From Streptomyces sp. f51 (GTDB lineage Bacteria > Actinomycetota > Actinomycetes > Streptomycetales > Streptomycetaceae), in contig NZ_CP149798.1 in assembly GCF_037940415.1 (NCBI RefSeq), positions 1 to 64,000 on the forward strand: DNA of 64,000 nt. Direction: 5' to 3'. A program made the translations under genes and the position numbers. Each line of letters begins with the position of its first letter. Position 1 is the first letter of the stretch. A model generated the notes under the pieces. It ran no database searches. It was not told the origin of the DNA and worked only from the letters and a program-made list of their open reading frames with translations. Positions 1 through 7,977 of this stretch are shown here, piece by piece.

Positions 1-263
1 GCGGCCGCCGCCTCGTCCTTGGCCATGCCGAGGAAGCGCTGGACCGTCTGGATCGGCATGTCGAGGCCTTCGGACGCCTCCTGGACACCGCCGAACACCT
101 GCACCGCCTCGGCGACGGCCATGGCGACCTCGACCTCGGCCTTGCGGACCTTGGCCTCGGCCTTGTCCACGGTGTCGACCACCGCCAACTGACGGCGCTG
201 CTTCTCCTGAAGGCGCTGCTTGCGCGACAGGGCTCTGTCGGAGTTCGAGTTCTGCACAGACAT
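1..263 (-). CDS. Hypothetical protein, N-terminal part only
   Basis: This gene runs leftward off the window edge; 87 codons are visible from an ATG at 263. The product is very hydrophilic at its start (Ser/Asn, then a Lys/Arg/Gln-rich stretch), followed by an Ala/Glu/Val-rich segment with helical, coiled-coil-like character at about residues 28-58. A short 'MPIQTVQRFLGMAKDE' segment near the edge resembles the recognition part of a small helix-turn-helix. No family is recognised. It faces away from the zinc-ribbon gene at 450, so the 186-base gap probably carries divergent promoters. It could be a small DNA-binding or replication-associated protein, but that is inference. Confidence 0.6.
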   Translation of the reverse strand, partial: MSVQNSNSDRALSRKQRLQEKQRRQLAVVDTVDKAEAKVRKAEVEVAMAVAEAVQVFGGVQEASEGLDMPIQTVQRFLGMAKDEAAA

Positions 264-449
264 GGCCAAGATCATAATGAGTCGCGCGTGCGCCGTGAAA
301 TCGGCAACTTCCCTGTGCCACGGCAGGCGTTCAGGGCCCGGACCGACCGGAACTCCGATCGTCCCTCCCTCCGTACGGGACCGGTCCCGTACGGCTTGCG
401 CGCCGTAGCGCGGTCGCCGGCGCGGGGCGGGCCTGACAGGGTGTCGGTC

Positions 450-914
450 ATGACCTCCGAGCCGTCGCACCCCGTCCCCGTCCGTCATCGCGACGACGGC
501 ACACCGCTCGCCCGGTTCACCGGACGGATGCTCGTGGTCTGCCCGAAGTGCGGGGGCCGTGCCCTGGTCGTCCCCCGGCCCGGCGTCGAGGCGCCGAAGT
601 ACTTCACCGAGCTGCTCTTCCAGCCCCGCAGGCTCGTCTGCGAAGGCTGCGGCACGGTCGCCGACCGGACGGCCGAGCAGCGGGGCGGCGCCTTGGTCGG
701 CGCGGTGCCCGGCGGCACCGAGGACCCGTTCTTCCGGCGTCCCCTGTGGCTCCAGACCCGGTGTGCGGGACGGATTCTGTGGGCCTACGACGTGGAGCAC
801 GTCGATGCCCTCGCCGCCTTCGTGGGCGCGCGGCTGCGCGAGCGTCGTGCCTCCCCGACGAGGGCGATGTTCGCCCGGCTGCCGGCCTGGGATGAAGGCC
901 GCCGAGCACCGTGA
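450..914 (+). CDS. Zinc-ribbon (TFIIB-type-like) protein, probably frameshifted near its 3' end
   Basis: As read, this frame gives 154 residues from ATG 450; an in-frame ATG at 288 would add an Arg-rich, unlikely leader. Two CxxC pairs (CPKCGG at about residues 31-36 and CEGCG about 35 residues later) form a zinc ribbon. Homologues that I recall end with a Leu-Pro-x-Trp/Phe segment followed by a basic 'MK-x-AKNRDEVL' helix. Here the frame reads PAWDEGRRAP and stops, while the next frame supplies MKAAEHRDEVLDGL directly after the same point (see 892-1053). One extra G in the GGG at about 889-891 would explain this. Either a sequencing error or a genuine frameshift is possible. The function is unknown; the ribbon suggests nucleic-acid or metal binding. 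Confidence 0.75.
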   Translation: MTSEPSHPVPVRHRDDGTPLARFTGRMLVVCPKCGGRALVVPRPGVEAPKYFTELLFQPRRLVCEGCGTVADRTAEQRGGALVGAVPGGTEDPFFRRPLWLQTRCAGRILWAYDVEHVDALAAFVGARLRERRASPTRAMFARLPAWDEGRRAP

Positions 915-1053
915 CGAGGTACTGGACGGCCTGGCTGCCCTCCGGATCCTGGCCGGTCTGTCGGCCCCCGCGGACCGTTCCGAAGCGGCCCACGAACGGG
1001 GCGACCGAGCGCGCCACCACGCCGGCACCCTGTTCCGGGGCAGGCCGTACTAG
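892..1053 (+). pseudogene. Out-of-frame C-terminal continuation of the 450 zinc-ribbon gene
   Basis: The shifted frame from 892 to the TAG at 1051-1053 encodes 53 residues starting MKAAEHRDEVLDGLAALRIL. This closely fits the conserved basic C-terminal helix expected after the Leu-Pro-Ala-Trp of the upstream frame. It has no ribosome binding site of its own and overlaps the upstream frame by 23 bases, so an independent small gene is less likely than a frameshifted tail. After the helix the sequence becomes Ala/Arg/His-rich low complexity. Confidence 0.5.
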
Positions 1054-1116
1054 GGCGAGCCGTTGTCGCCGAAGAGGAGGCAGGGGCAACGGAGTTGTCG
1101 CGATCGGCAGCCGTCG

Positions 1117-1536
1117 CTACAGCTCGAAGTCCTGTGCCAGCCCCTCCCAGTCGATGCCGCGAAGGGCAGGGGCGGCGTTCTCGCCCGCCGGTATCTCCGG
1201 TGCGTGCTGGAACCAGGCGACGACGAGGGCGGAACCGTCCATCGACCCGTCGAGCGGGGCGGATTCGAAGGAGCCGACGCAGAACACGGGAGGCAGCACC
1301 TCGACGGGACCGAAGGCGCCCGCGGTCGCGTCCGGGTACTCGCGCGAGGGCGGAACGAAATGGACCGGCGTGGGGGTGGACGTGTGCTCGGCATACCGCT
1401 GGAACCTGCTGACTCTCAGGTCGTTGACCCGCTTGCACGGGTAGCCCTCCAGCATCCCCGCGTAGGTCGACGACATGCGCAGGTCGGTGAGCCGGATCGC
1501 GCGACCGGACAGGAGGAGCGTGTGGCCCAGTGACAT
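1117..1536 (-). CDS. Hypothetical protein, 139 aa
   Basis: An ATG at 1536 opens a compact soluble protein with mixed composition and no membrane segment or recognised motif. Its beginning (MSLGHTLLLSGRAIRLTDLRM) and the central Pro-rich HTSTPTPVHFVPPSREYPD stretch look like a folded domain rather than a shadow frame. It lies 40 bases downstream of the MFS gene's 3' side on the same strand, so it may be read from the MFS promoter or its own. No family or function is recognised. Confidence 0.65.
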   Translation of the reverse strand: MSLGHTLLLSGRAIRLTDLRMSSTYAGMLEGYPCKRVNDLRVSRFQRYAEHTSTPTPVHFVPPSREYPDATAGAFGPVEVLPPVFCVGSFESAPLDGSMDGSALVVAWFQHAPEIPAGENAAPALRGIDWEGLAQDFEL

Positions 1537-1576
1537 GCCGACACCCTATGCGCGCGATGCACGGTCGGCACGTGAC

Positions 1577-2767
1577 TTAAACCTCCGCCGGAGTCCGCTG
1601 TCGTAGGAGGTAGACCCCCGCGACCGACGCCAGGACGGCCATGCACGCGATGAACACCAGCCCGGCACCCTCCAGGCCGATCGGGCCCACCAGGACGCCC
1701 ACCCCGATCACCGGGACCGAGATGCCCGCGTACGCGACCACGAACAGGGTGGAGATCACCGCCGCCCGCTGGTGTTCGGGCGAGGCCTGCGCGACGGTCG
1801 TCAGCGCCCCGCGGAAGGCCAGGCCCTGACCGGCTCCGCCGACGATCGCGCTCAGCACCACCAGGACCATCAGGTCCCAGTGGAGCGCGCCCGCGAGCAG
1901 GGCGAGGCCGGCGAGGAGTGCGGCGCAGCCCAGGGGCAGGGACCGTCCCGCGCCGACCCGGCCGACGGCGAGCTGTCCTGCCGTCGAGGCGAAGAAGGCG
2001 AGGGCGACGACCAGTCCGCTGACCGCGTGGTTGGTCACGTCCAGGGACTCGGCGAGGAAGGCGGGGCTGACCGAGGTGAACACCCCGAACAGGGCGAAGC
2101 CCACGAACGCGGCGATCGCGGGTGGCGTGAACACCGGCCGCACCTGTGCGGGCAGGCCCGGCCGTTGGGGTCGTACGGTGCTCAGCGGCTTCCGCTCCCC
2201 TACGGTCTCGGGAAGCCGCAGCACGACGACGGCCGAGAGTGCCACCAGGGCCAGATGGACGGCGAAGGGCAGGTACAGCGGCCAGGGGGCGTACTGGGCG
2301 AGGATCCCCGCGAGCAGCGGTCCGCAGCCGAGTCCGCCCATGTTGGCGGCCGTCGCGATGAAGGTGGCCCGCGTGGCGCCGCCCGGCGGGGCCAGTTCCA
2401 TCACGTAGGCGGTGGCGGCTCCGGTGAACAGGCCCGCGGACAGGCCCGACATCAGCCGCCCCACGTACAGCCAGCCAAGCCCCGTGGCTGCCAGGAAGCA
2501 GACCGCGCTCGCCGCCGCGAAGCCGAGGCCCCACAGGAGCACCGGGCGCCGGCCCACCGTGTCGGACGCGTTGCCCGCGAGCAGCAGTACGCCCATGACC
2601 CCGAAGGCGTACACGGCGTACACGATGGTGACGGTGAGCTCGGAGAAGCCGAACTTCTGCTGGTAGAGGCCGTAGAGAGGGGTCGGCAGGGTGGTGCCGG
2701 CCATGCAGACGGCGAACACCGCCCCGCTGAGCAGACACGCACGCCAGCTTCGGAGATCACCGTCCAT
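1577..2767 (-). CDS. MFS transporter, 12-TM drug-efflux type
   Basis: The 396-residue product is hydrophobic throughout, with about twelve predicted membrane spans, the usual size for a major facilitator. The loop after TM2 carries the motif-A-like GNASDTVGRRP (about residues 65-76), with the D-x-x-G-R-R core typical of proton-coupled MFS carriers. The TM5-like segment contains GAATAYVMELAPPGGATRATF, resembling the YbjJ/drug-efflux branch. The substrate cannot be read from sequence. It starts at ATG 2767 and is separated from the GH2 gene by a strong hairpin at 2846-2883, so it is probably its own transcription unit. No neighbouring TetR or MarR regulator gives a hint of an inducing drug. Confidence 0.85.
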   Translation of the reverse strand: MDGDLRSWRACLLSGAVFAVCMAGTTLPTPLYGLYQQKFGFSELTVTIVYAVYAFGVMGVLLLAGNASDTVGRRPVLLWGLGFAAASAVCFLAATGLGWLYVGRLMSGLSAGLFTGAATAYVMELAPPGGATRATFIATAANMGGLGCGPLLAGILAQYAPWPLYLPFAVHLALVALSAVVVLRLPETVGERKPLSTVRPQRPGLPAQVRPVFTPPAIAAFVGFALFGVFTSVSPAFLAESLDVTNHAVSGLVVALAFFASTAGQLAVGRVGAGRSLPLGCAALLAGLALLAGALHWDLMVLVVLSAIVGGAGQGLAFRGALTTVAQASPEHQRAAVISTLFVVAYAGISVPVIGVGVLVGPIGLEGAGLVFIACMAVLASVAGVYLLRQRTPAEV

Positions 2768-2845
2768 GCCGCCGACACTAACGTCGAGGGCCGCCGCGAT
2801 TCGGCCCGACGTGCCGCCGGACAGGGCCGTGAACGGCGAGGCCGG

Positions 2846-2883
2846 GCGCGGTCCGCCGTCCTTCGCGGGAGGGCGGACCGCGC
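2846..2883 (-). terminator. Hairpin terminator downstream of the GH2 gene
   Basis: A perfect 12-bp GC-rich inverted repeat (GCGCGGTCCGCC with its complement) brackets a 14-base loop between the GH2 stop and the MFS start. There is no clear T-run, which is usual for Streptomyces terminators. Confidence 0.6.
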
Positions 2884-2955
2884 GGGCGGCCCGTCAGGGA
2901 GCCGCGTCGAGAGGCGCGCGGAACGGCGGGGAGGCGTGTTCCGGGCGCATGGCCG

Positions 2956-5559
2956 TCAGGAGCAGTTGGCCGGTGTCGCCTGCGACGCGTCGTGGATCAG
3001 CGCGTCGTGGGCGGCCTTCAGCCGGGCCACGTCGGGTTTGACCACCTTGCGGTCGTAGGTGATCAGGCCGTTCAGTTCTCCTTCCACGTCCGAGATCTGG
3101 GTGTAGACGGCTCCGTTGCCGCCCTTGCAGGCGAGCTTGTGGACCTCGGCGAGGCGGGCGAGATAGTCGTCGGTGTACGCCGAGGGGTCGACGTCCACGT
3201 AGGACTGCTGCACGGACCAGGCGTGTCCGGGGACCGCGAGGCCGAGGCCGCCGTACTCGCCGCTGACCAGGGCCCGTTTCCCGTCCGGGTTCGGTGGCAG
3301 CGCGGGGCTCGGGTAGCCGTGTTCGTCGATGATGTCGCCGGTGCCGCCGTCCACGCCGAGGTTGATGCCGGACATGGAGTTGATCAGGCGGGTCGGGTCC
3401 CAGGTCTTTGCCTGGTCGGCGACGCGGGCCTCGTCGTACTGGCCCCAGCCCTCGTTGAAGGTCACCCACATGACGACCGAGGGGCTGCTGATGTGTTCGT
3501 CGATGACCTGCTTCATCTCGCGCTCGTACTCGGCGCGGGACGCGGCGCTCGGGTCGACTCCCGCGGTCATGGCGGGCATGTCCTGCCAGACCATCAGGCC
3601 GAGCCGGTCGGCCCAGTAGAACCAGCGGTCGGGTTCGACCTTGATGTGTTTGCGGACGGCGTTGAAGCCCATCTGCTTGTGCATCTTCAGGTCGTAGGCG
3701 AGGGCGTCGTCGGTGGGCGCGGTGTAGAGGCCGTCGGGCCAGAAGCCCTGGTCGAGGGTGGCCATCATGAAGACGGGTTTGCCGTTGAGGACGGTGCGCG
3801 GGGTTCCGTTCACCTGCTCCACGGCGATGGAGCGCATGCCGAAGTAGCTGCCGACGCGGTCGGCGCCGACGGTCACCTTGAGGTCGTAGAGGAAGGGGTC
3901 GTCGGGTGACCACAGGTGCGGGTTCCTGATCCGCAGGACGAGGGGCTGCCCGGTGCGGCCCTTCACGGTGGCGACCTTGCGGTGTCCGGCGTACGCGGTC
4001 GCGGTGACCGGCACTCCGTCCCGCACGCCCTTCGGCTCCACGGTGAGCCGGCTGTTCTTGACGTCGGGCGTCAGCTTGAGCGAGTCGACGTGGTCGGCGG
4101 CCACGGGCTCCATCCAGACCGTCTGCCAGATGCCGGAGGACGGGGTGTACCAGATGCCGCTGGGGTCGAGGCGCTGCTTGCCGACCGGCGGGTTCTCGCC
4201 GCCCTGCGCGTCGGTCGGGTCGTAGACGCCGACGATGAGTTCCTGGGTGCGGCCGGGCTTGAGCGCGGCGGTGATGTCGGCGCCGAACTTGTCGTAGCCG
4301 CCCTGGTGTTCGGCGACCTTGGTGCCGTTGACGTAGACCTCGGCCCGCCAGTCGACGGCGCCGAAGTTGAGCTGGAGGTGCTTGCCCGAGCCGACCTTCC
4401 AGTCCCGGGGGACGGTGAAGGTGCGCCGGTACCACATGCGGTCCTCGTGGCGCTCGATGCCGGAGAGCTGGGACTCCACCGGGTAGGGCACGCGGATCTT
4501 CTCGGCGAGCTTCCTGCCGACCGGCGGCTGTTCGCCCGCCTTGGCGGGGGCGAACTGCCAGGAGCCGTTCAGGTCACGCCAGTCGGTCCGGGTGAGCTGG
4601 GGCCTCGGGTACTCGGTGCGGGCCTTGCCGGCCTCGACCTGGTCGGCCCACTTCGTCCGCAGCTCGTGGGTGGAGCGGTTGGGGCCGCTGCTCCAGAAGG
4701 CGTTGACAACGTTGCCGTTCGTTCCGGAGAGGCCGCCCTTTCCGTCGTAGCGCAGGTCGGCGGCGCCTCTGGCGCTGCCGGACTTGTTGCCGACGACGGG
4801 TTCCTTCAGGCCGACGATCAGGGACTTGGGGTCCGCGGGGTCCAACGTGGCCGTGGACAGGGGCCACTTGGCGCCGCCGATGACGGCTTCGACGTGGTCG
4901 GTGAGACCTGCGGGGGGTGCGCTGAGCGGCTGGGCGAAGTCGAGGCGCAGGCTGCGGCCGTCGGCCTGGACCGTGGTGGCGACGGCCCCGTCGTAGGCGT
5001 ATCCGTCGGGCAGCCGGAGTGCCGACTGCGGGACGGCGGTCTTGGTGCCGCCGGGCGGGGTCCAGCGCAGATGGAGGTTGGAGCCGCCGAAGTGCTCGAA
5101 GTACTCGACCTTGATGTCGTAGGACTGTCCGGCGGTCAGGTCGATGGGCTGGGAGGTCTGTTCGCGGTCCCAGTCGTCGACCCAGTGGTCGATGGCGAGG
5201 TGTCCGTCGATCCACAGCCTGAAGCCGTTGTCCCCGATGATCGAGAACGTGTGGGGGCCGGTCTTCTCGGGGACGATCCGGCCGGTCCAGCGGACGTTGA
5301 CGTCGTCCGACTGTGGGGTGGCGAAGGCGAGCCGGGGCTCCAGGTTGTCGAAGTCGAGATTGGTGTCCAATCCGGTGGCTTTGAGCTCGTGGAAGTCGAA
5401 GGCGCCGGGGGCGGACTGGGTGTAGTACTCGCCCTTCAGGCCGTGGACTTCGACGGGGGTGTCGGCGGCCGTGGCGGTCGGGGCCGCGGTGAGCCCCGTC
5501 AGTGCGAGTAACGCGGCTACCAGGAGTGTCAGTCGGGGGCGGAGTGTTCTGATGCGCAC
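2956..5559 (-). CDS. Secreted glycoside hydrolase family 2 enzyme with PA14 domain
   Basis: The 867-residue protein starts at a GTG (5557-5559) behind an AGGAGG ribosome site. A Sec signal peptide spans about residues 1-32, ending in TATAA. A PA14 domain follows (about 40-185: LKGEYY, GDNGFRLWIDG, YFEHFGGSNLHLRW), then the GH2 jelly-roll (about 320-480), immunoglobulin-like and TIM-barrel domains. The acid/base is Glu703 in FNEGWGQ and the nucleophile Glu768 in SGEYGG, both intact. The family includes beta-galactosidases, glucuronidases, mannosidases and arabinosidases; the exact activity is not decidable here. It is divergent from the LacI-type regulator, and the sugar ABC operon lies next to it. 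It probably releases sugars outside the cell for that importer. Confidence 0.9.
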   Translation of the reverse strand: MRIRTLRPRLTLLVAALLALTGLTAAPTATAADTPVEVHGLKGEYYTQSAPGAFDFHELKATGLDTNLDFDNLEPRLAFATPQSDDVNVRWTGRIVPEKTGPHTFSIIGDNGFRLWIDGHLAIDHWVDDWDREQTSQPIDLTAGQSYDIKVEYFEHFGGSNLHLRWTPPGGTKTAVPQSALRLPDGYAYDGAVATTVQADGRSLRLDFAQPLSAPPAGLTDHVEAVIGGAKWPLSTATLDPADPKSLIVGLKEPVVGNKSGSARGAADLRYDGKGGLSGTNGNVVNAFWSSGPNRSTHELRTKWADQVEAGKARTEYPRPQLTRTDWRDLNGSWQFAPAKAGEQPPVGRKLAEKIRVPYPVESQLSGIERHEDRMWYRRTFTVPRDWKVGSGKHLQLNFGAVDWRAEVYVNGTKVAEHQGGYDKFGADITAALKPGRTQELIVGVYDPTDAQGGENPPVGKQRLDPSGIWYTPSSGIWQTVWMEPVAADHVDSLKLTPDVKNSRLTVEPKGVRDGVPVTATAYAGHRKVATVKGRTGQPLVLRIRNPHLWSPDDPFLYDLKVTVGADRVGSYFGMRSIAVEQVNGTPRTVLNGKPVFMMATLDQGFWPDGLYTAPTDDALAYDLKMHKQMGFNAVRKHIKVEPDRWFYWADRLGLMVWQDMPAMTAGVDPSAASRAEYEREMKQVIDEHISSPSVVMWVTFNEGWGQYDEARVADQAKTWDPTRLINSMSGINLGVDGGTGDIIDEHGYPSPALPPNPDGKRALVSGEYGGLGLAVPGHAWSVQQSYVDVDPSAYTDDYLARLAEVHKLACKGGNGAVYTQISDVEGELNGLITYDRKVVKPDVARLKAAHDALIHDASQATPANCS

Positions 5560-5602
5560 GGATCCTCCTTGGCTGAGGAAGGGTGGCGGCTCGTTGCTTC
5601 AG

Positions 5603-5622
5603 TCTGTACAACGTTGGAAGTA
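5603..5622. promoter_or_regulatory. Candidate LacI-family operator between GH2 and its regulator
   Basis: The 160-base divergent spacer holds an imperfect palindrome with the core CAACGTTG and a central CG step, as LacI-family sites usually have. A matching half-site pattern (TT-C-CAACG-TTGTA on the minus strand) recurs at 6763-6780 ahead of the transporter operon. This suggests the local LacI protein binds both. Confidence 0.5.
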
Positions 5623-5718
5623 GCGGGAGTTGGCATCACAGCACGGGTCCCGGCCTCTGTCCAGGGTCATGACAAACGCCCAGGTGACAGCGGCGCACAT
5701 CGATGAAGAGGAGATCCC

Positions 5719-6732
5719 TTGCGGGTCAGCCTGAAGGACGTCGCGGAACACGCCGGCGTCTCGATCAAGACGGTTTCGAACGTCGTGAACAACTATCCGC
5801 ACGTCACCCCGGCCATGCGGGCCCGGGTCCAGGAGGCCATCGACGAGCTGGGCTACCGGCCGAACCTCACGGCACGCCATCTGCGCAAAGGACGCACGGG
5901 CATCATCGCCCTCGCCGTCCCCGAGCTCGGCAACCCGTACTTCGCGGAGCTGGCGGGCGCGGTCATCGACGCGGCCGCCGAGCACGAGTTCACCGTGCTG
6001 CTCGACCACACCCGCGGCGACCGCGAGCAGGAGGTGCTGGTCAGCCAGGGGTTCCGGGCCAACGTCATCGACGGTCTCATCCTCAGCCCGCTGGAGCTCG
6101 AGGACGAGGACCTGCGCTCGCGCACCGACGACGTGCCGCTCGTGCTGCTCGGCGAGCGCGAGTACGAACTTCCCTACGACCACATCGCGATCGACAACGT
6201 CTCTGCCGCGCGCAGTGCGGTACGCCATCTGCTGAGCCGGGGACGCTCGCGGATCGCCTACCTGGGGGCCCGTACGGATTCGGCCAACCGGCCGGCACAT
6301 CTGCGACTGGCCGGATGGCGCGAGGAGTTGACGGAGGCCGGGGTGGCGGCACCCGACGAACTCGTGGTCCCGGTGGGCGGCTGGGACCGCGACGAGGGGG
6401 CCCGCGCGATGGCCAGGCTGCTCGACTCCGGGGTGCGCCCCGACGCCGTCTTCGCGTACAACGACCTGGTCGCGATCGGTGCGATGCGGGTGCTGCACGA
6501 GCGGGGTCTGCGGGTGCCGTGGGACGTGGCGGTGGTGGGCTTCGACGACATCGAGGAGGGCCGGTTCGGGGCGGTCACCCTGACGACGATCTCGCCGGAC
6601 AAGCAGGCCATCGCGCGGATGGCGGTGGCCTCCCTGCTGCGCAGTCTCTCGGGCAGGACCGAGCCGGGAGGGCGTGAACTGACCGCCGATTTCCGGCTCG
6701 TCGAGCGCGAGAGCACGCTCGGGCGGCGCTGA
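5719..6732 (+). CDS. LacI-family transcriptional repressor of the sugar locus
   Basis: The frame starts at TTG 5719 behind GAAGAGGAG. The 337 residues begin with the LacI HTH (VSLKDVAEHAGVSIKTVSNVVN, about residues 3-24) and hinge helix. A periplasmic-binding-protein-like sensor domain follows (GIIALAVPELGNPYFAELAGAVIDAA; FAYNDLVAIGAMRVL; VVGFDDIEEGRF). Such repressors release DNA when a sugar binds. Its position between the divergent GH2 gene and the ABC operon, with similar palindromes in both control regions, supports control of both units. The inducer is unknown. Confidence 0.9.
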   Translation: MRVSLKDVAEHAGVSIKTVSNVVNNYPHVTPAMRARVQEAIDELGYRPNLTARHLRKGRTGIIALAVPELGNPYFAELAGAVIDAAAEHEFTVLLDHTRGDREQEVLVSQGFRANVIDGLILSPLELEDEDLRSRTDDVPLVLLGEREYELPYDHIAIDNVSAARSAVRHLLSRGRSRIAYLGARTDSANRPAHLRLAGWREELTEAGVAAPDELVVPVGGWDRDEGARAMARLLDSGVRPDAVFAYNDLVAIGAMRVLHERGLRVPWDVAVVGFDDIEEGRFGAVTLTTISPDKQAIARMAVASLLRSLSGRTEPGGRELTADFRLVERESTLGRR

Positions 6733-6762
6733 CGGGTTTTCGGACGGAGGGCTTTACAGGTC

Positions 6763-6780
6763 TCTTTCAACGATGTAAAA
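6763..6780. promoter_or_regulatory. Candidate LacI-family operator ahead of the sugar ABC operon
   Basis: TTTCAACGATGTAAA lies between the lacI-type stop and the binding-protein start. Compared on the minus strand with the site at 5603-5622, it shares TT-x-CAACG-x-TGTA. Two matched sites flanking the regulator fit autogenous control plus operon control. Confidence 0.5.
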
Positions 6781-6832
6781 ACCTCCCCGGAACGACGAGT
6801 ACACCGAGTTGACCGCAAGAGCCGATCATCCC

Positions 6833-6846
6833 CGGGAGCGCTCTCA
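6833..6846. promoter_or_regulatory. CebR-box-like palindrome
   Basis: CGGGAGCGCTCTCA differs at two positions from the TGGGAGCGCTCCCA box known for the Streptomyces cellobiose regulator CebR. It lies 30 bases upstream of the binding-protein start, where a bound repressor would block transcription. It could be a second LacI-family input to the operon, or a chance GC palindrome. Confidence 0.4.
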
Positions 6847-6875
6847 GCGCCGGGGCCGCGCCGTTTGGGGACTCC

Positions 6876-7976
6876 ATGAAGCCGCTCGCACCACGTCATC
6901 GCATCTCCGCCAGGACCCTCCTCGCCACCGGCCTCGTCACGAGCCTCGCGCTCGTCTCCGGATGCGCGAAGTCCGAGGACGACACCGCAGGCAAGGACAA
7001 GAGCTCCGCCGGGGCGAGCGACCAGGGCCAGGTCGTCGCCTCACCGTCCACGGGCTCGGGCCCGACCTGCGCCATCGACGCGTACGGCGCCAAGAAGATC
7101 GACCTGAAGTCGGCCACCGTCGGCTTCTCGCAGTCCGAGAAGGAGGCCAACCCCTTCCGGATCGCCGAGACCGCGTCGATCAAGGCCGAGGCGGCCAAGG
7201 AGGGCGTGAAACTGCTGACGGCCAACGCCCAGTCGCAGTTCTCCAAGCAGATCAGCGACGTCCAGGACCTCATCGCCAAGGGTGCCGACCTCCTGGTGAT
7301 CGCGCCGCTCAACTCCGACGGCTGGGAGCCGGTCCTGCGCTCGGCGTCCGCCAAGCACATCCCGATCATCACCATCGACCGCAAGATCAACGCCACCGCG
7401 TGCAAGGACTATGTGAGCTTCATCGGCTCCGACTTCGTGGAGCAGGGCAAGCGGGCCGCGGACCAGATGATCGAATCGACCGGCGGCAAGGGCGAGATCG
7501 CCATTCTGCTCGGCGCCGCGGGCAACAACGTGACCACCGAACGCACCAAGGGCTTCGAGGACCGGATCAAGGAGAAGGCCCCGGGCCTCAAGATCGTCTT
7601 CAAGCAGACCGGCGACTTCGCCCGGGAGAAGGGCCAGTCGGTCACCGAGAACCTCATCCAGTCCAAGCCCGGCATCACCGGGATCTACGCCGAGAACGAC
7701 GAGATGGGCCTCGGCGCGGTCAACGCCCTCAAGGGGGCCGGCAAGAAGCCCGGCGCGGTGAAGATCGTGACGATCGACGGCACCCGCAACGCCGTCCAGG
7801 GCATCGTCGACGGCTGGATCGACGGCGTGATCGAGTCCAACCCGCGCTTCGGGCCGCTCGCCTTCCAGACCCTGGACACCTTCACCAAGGGCGAGAAGGT
7901 CTCCCAGGACATCGTCATCCAGGACAGCGCGTACACCAAGGGCAACGCCAAGGCCGACCTGGGCAAGGCCTTCTGA
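6876..7976 (+). CDS. Sugar ABC transporter substrate-binding lipoprotein (YtfQ-like)
   Basis: The 366-residue protein has a lipoprotein signal with lipobox LVSGC (Cys30), then an acidic linker and a periplasmic-binding fold of the ribose/galactofuranose class. Recognisable segments are VGFSQSEKEANPFRIAETASI, LIAKGADLLVIAPLNSDGW and ITIDRKINATACKDYVSFIGSD. The last two closely recall Escherichia coli YtfQ, a furanose-binding protein. Order and content (binding protein, double ATPase, two permeases) match ytfQRT-yjfF and the actinobacterial FruEKFG systems. A furanose-form monosaccharide such as galactofuranose, arabinofuranose or fructose is the likely substrate, by inference. The ATPase start follows one base after the stop codon. 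Confidence 0.88.
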   Translation: MKPLAPRHRISARTLLATGLVTSLALVSGCAKSEDDTAGKDKSSAGASDQGQVVASPSTGSGPTCAIDAYGAKKIDLKSATVGFSQSEKEANPFRIAETASIKAEAAKEGVKLLTANAQSQFSKQISDVQDLIAKGADLLVIAPLNSDGWEPVLRSASAKHIPIITIDRKINATACKDYVSFIGSDFVEQGKRAADQMIESTGGKGEIAILLGAAGNNVTTERTKGFEDRIKEKAPGLKIVFKQTGDFAREKGQSVTENLIQSKPGITGIYAENDEMGLGAVNALKGAGKKPGAVKIVTIDGTRNAVQGIVDGWIDGVIESNPRFGPLAFQTLDTFTKGEKVSQDIVIQDSAYTKGNAKADLGKAF

Positions 7977-7977
7977 C

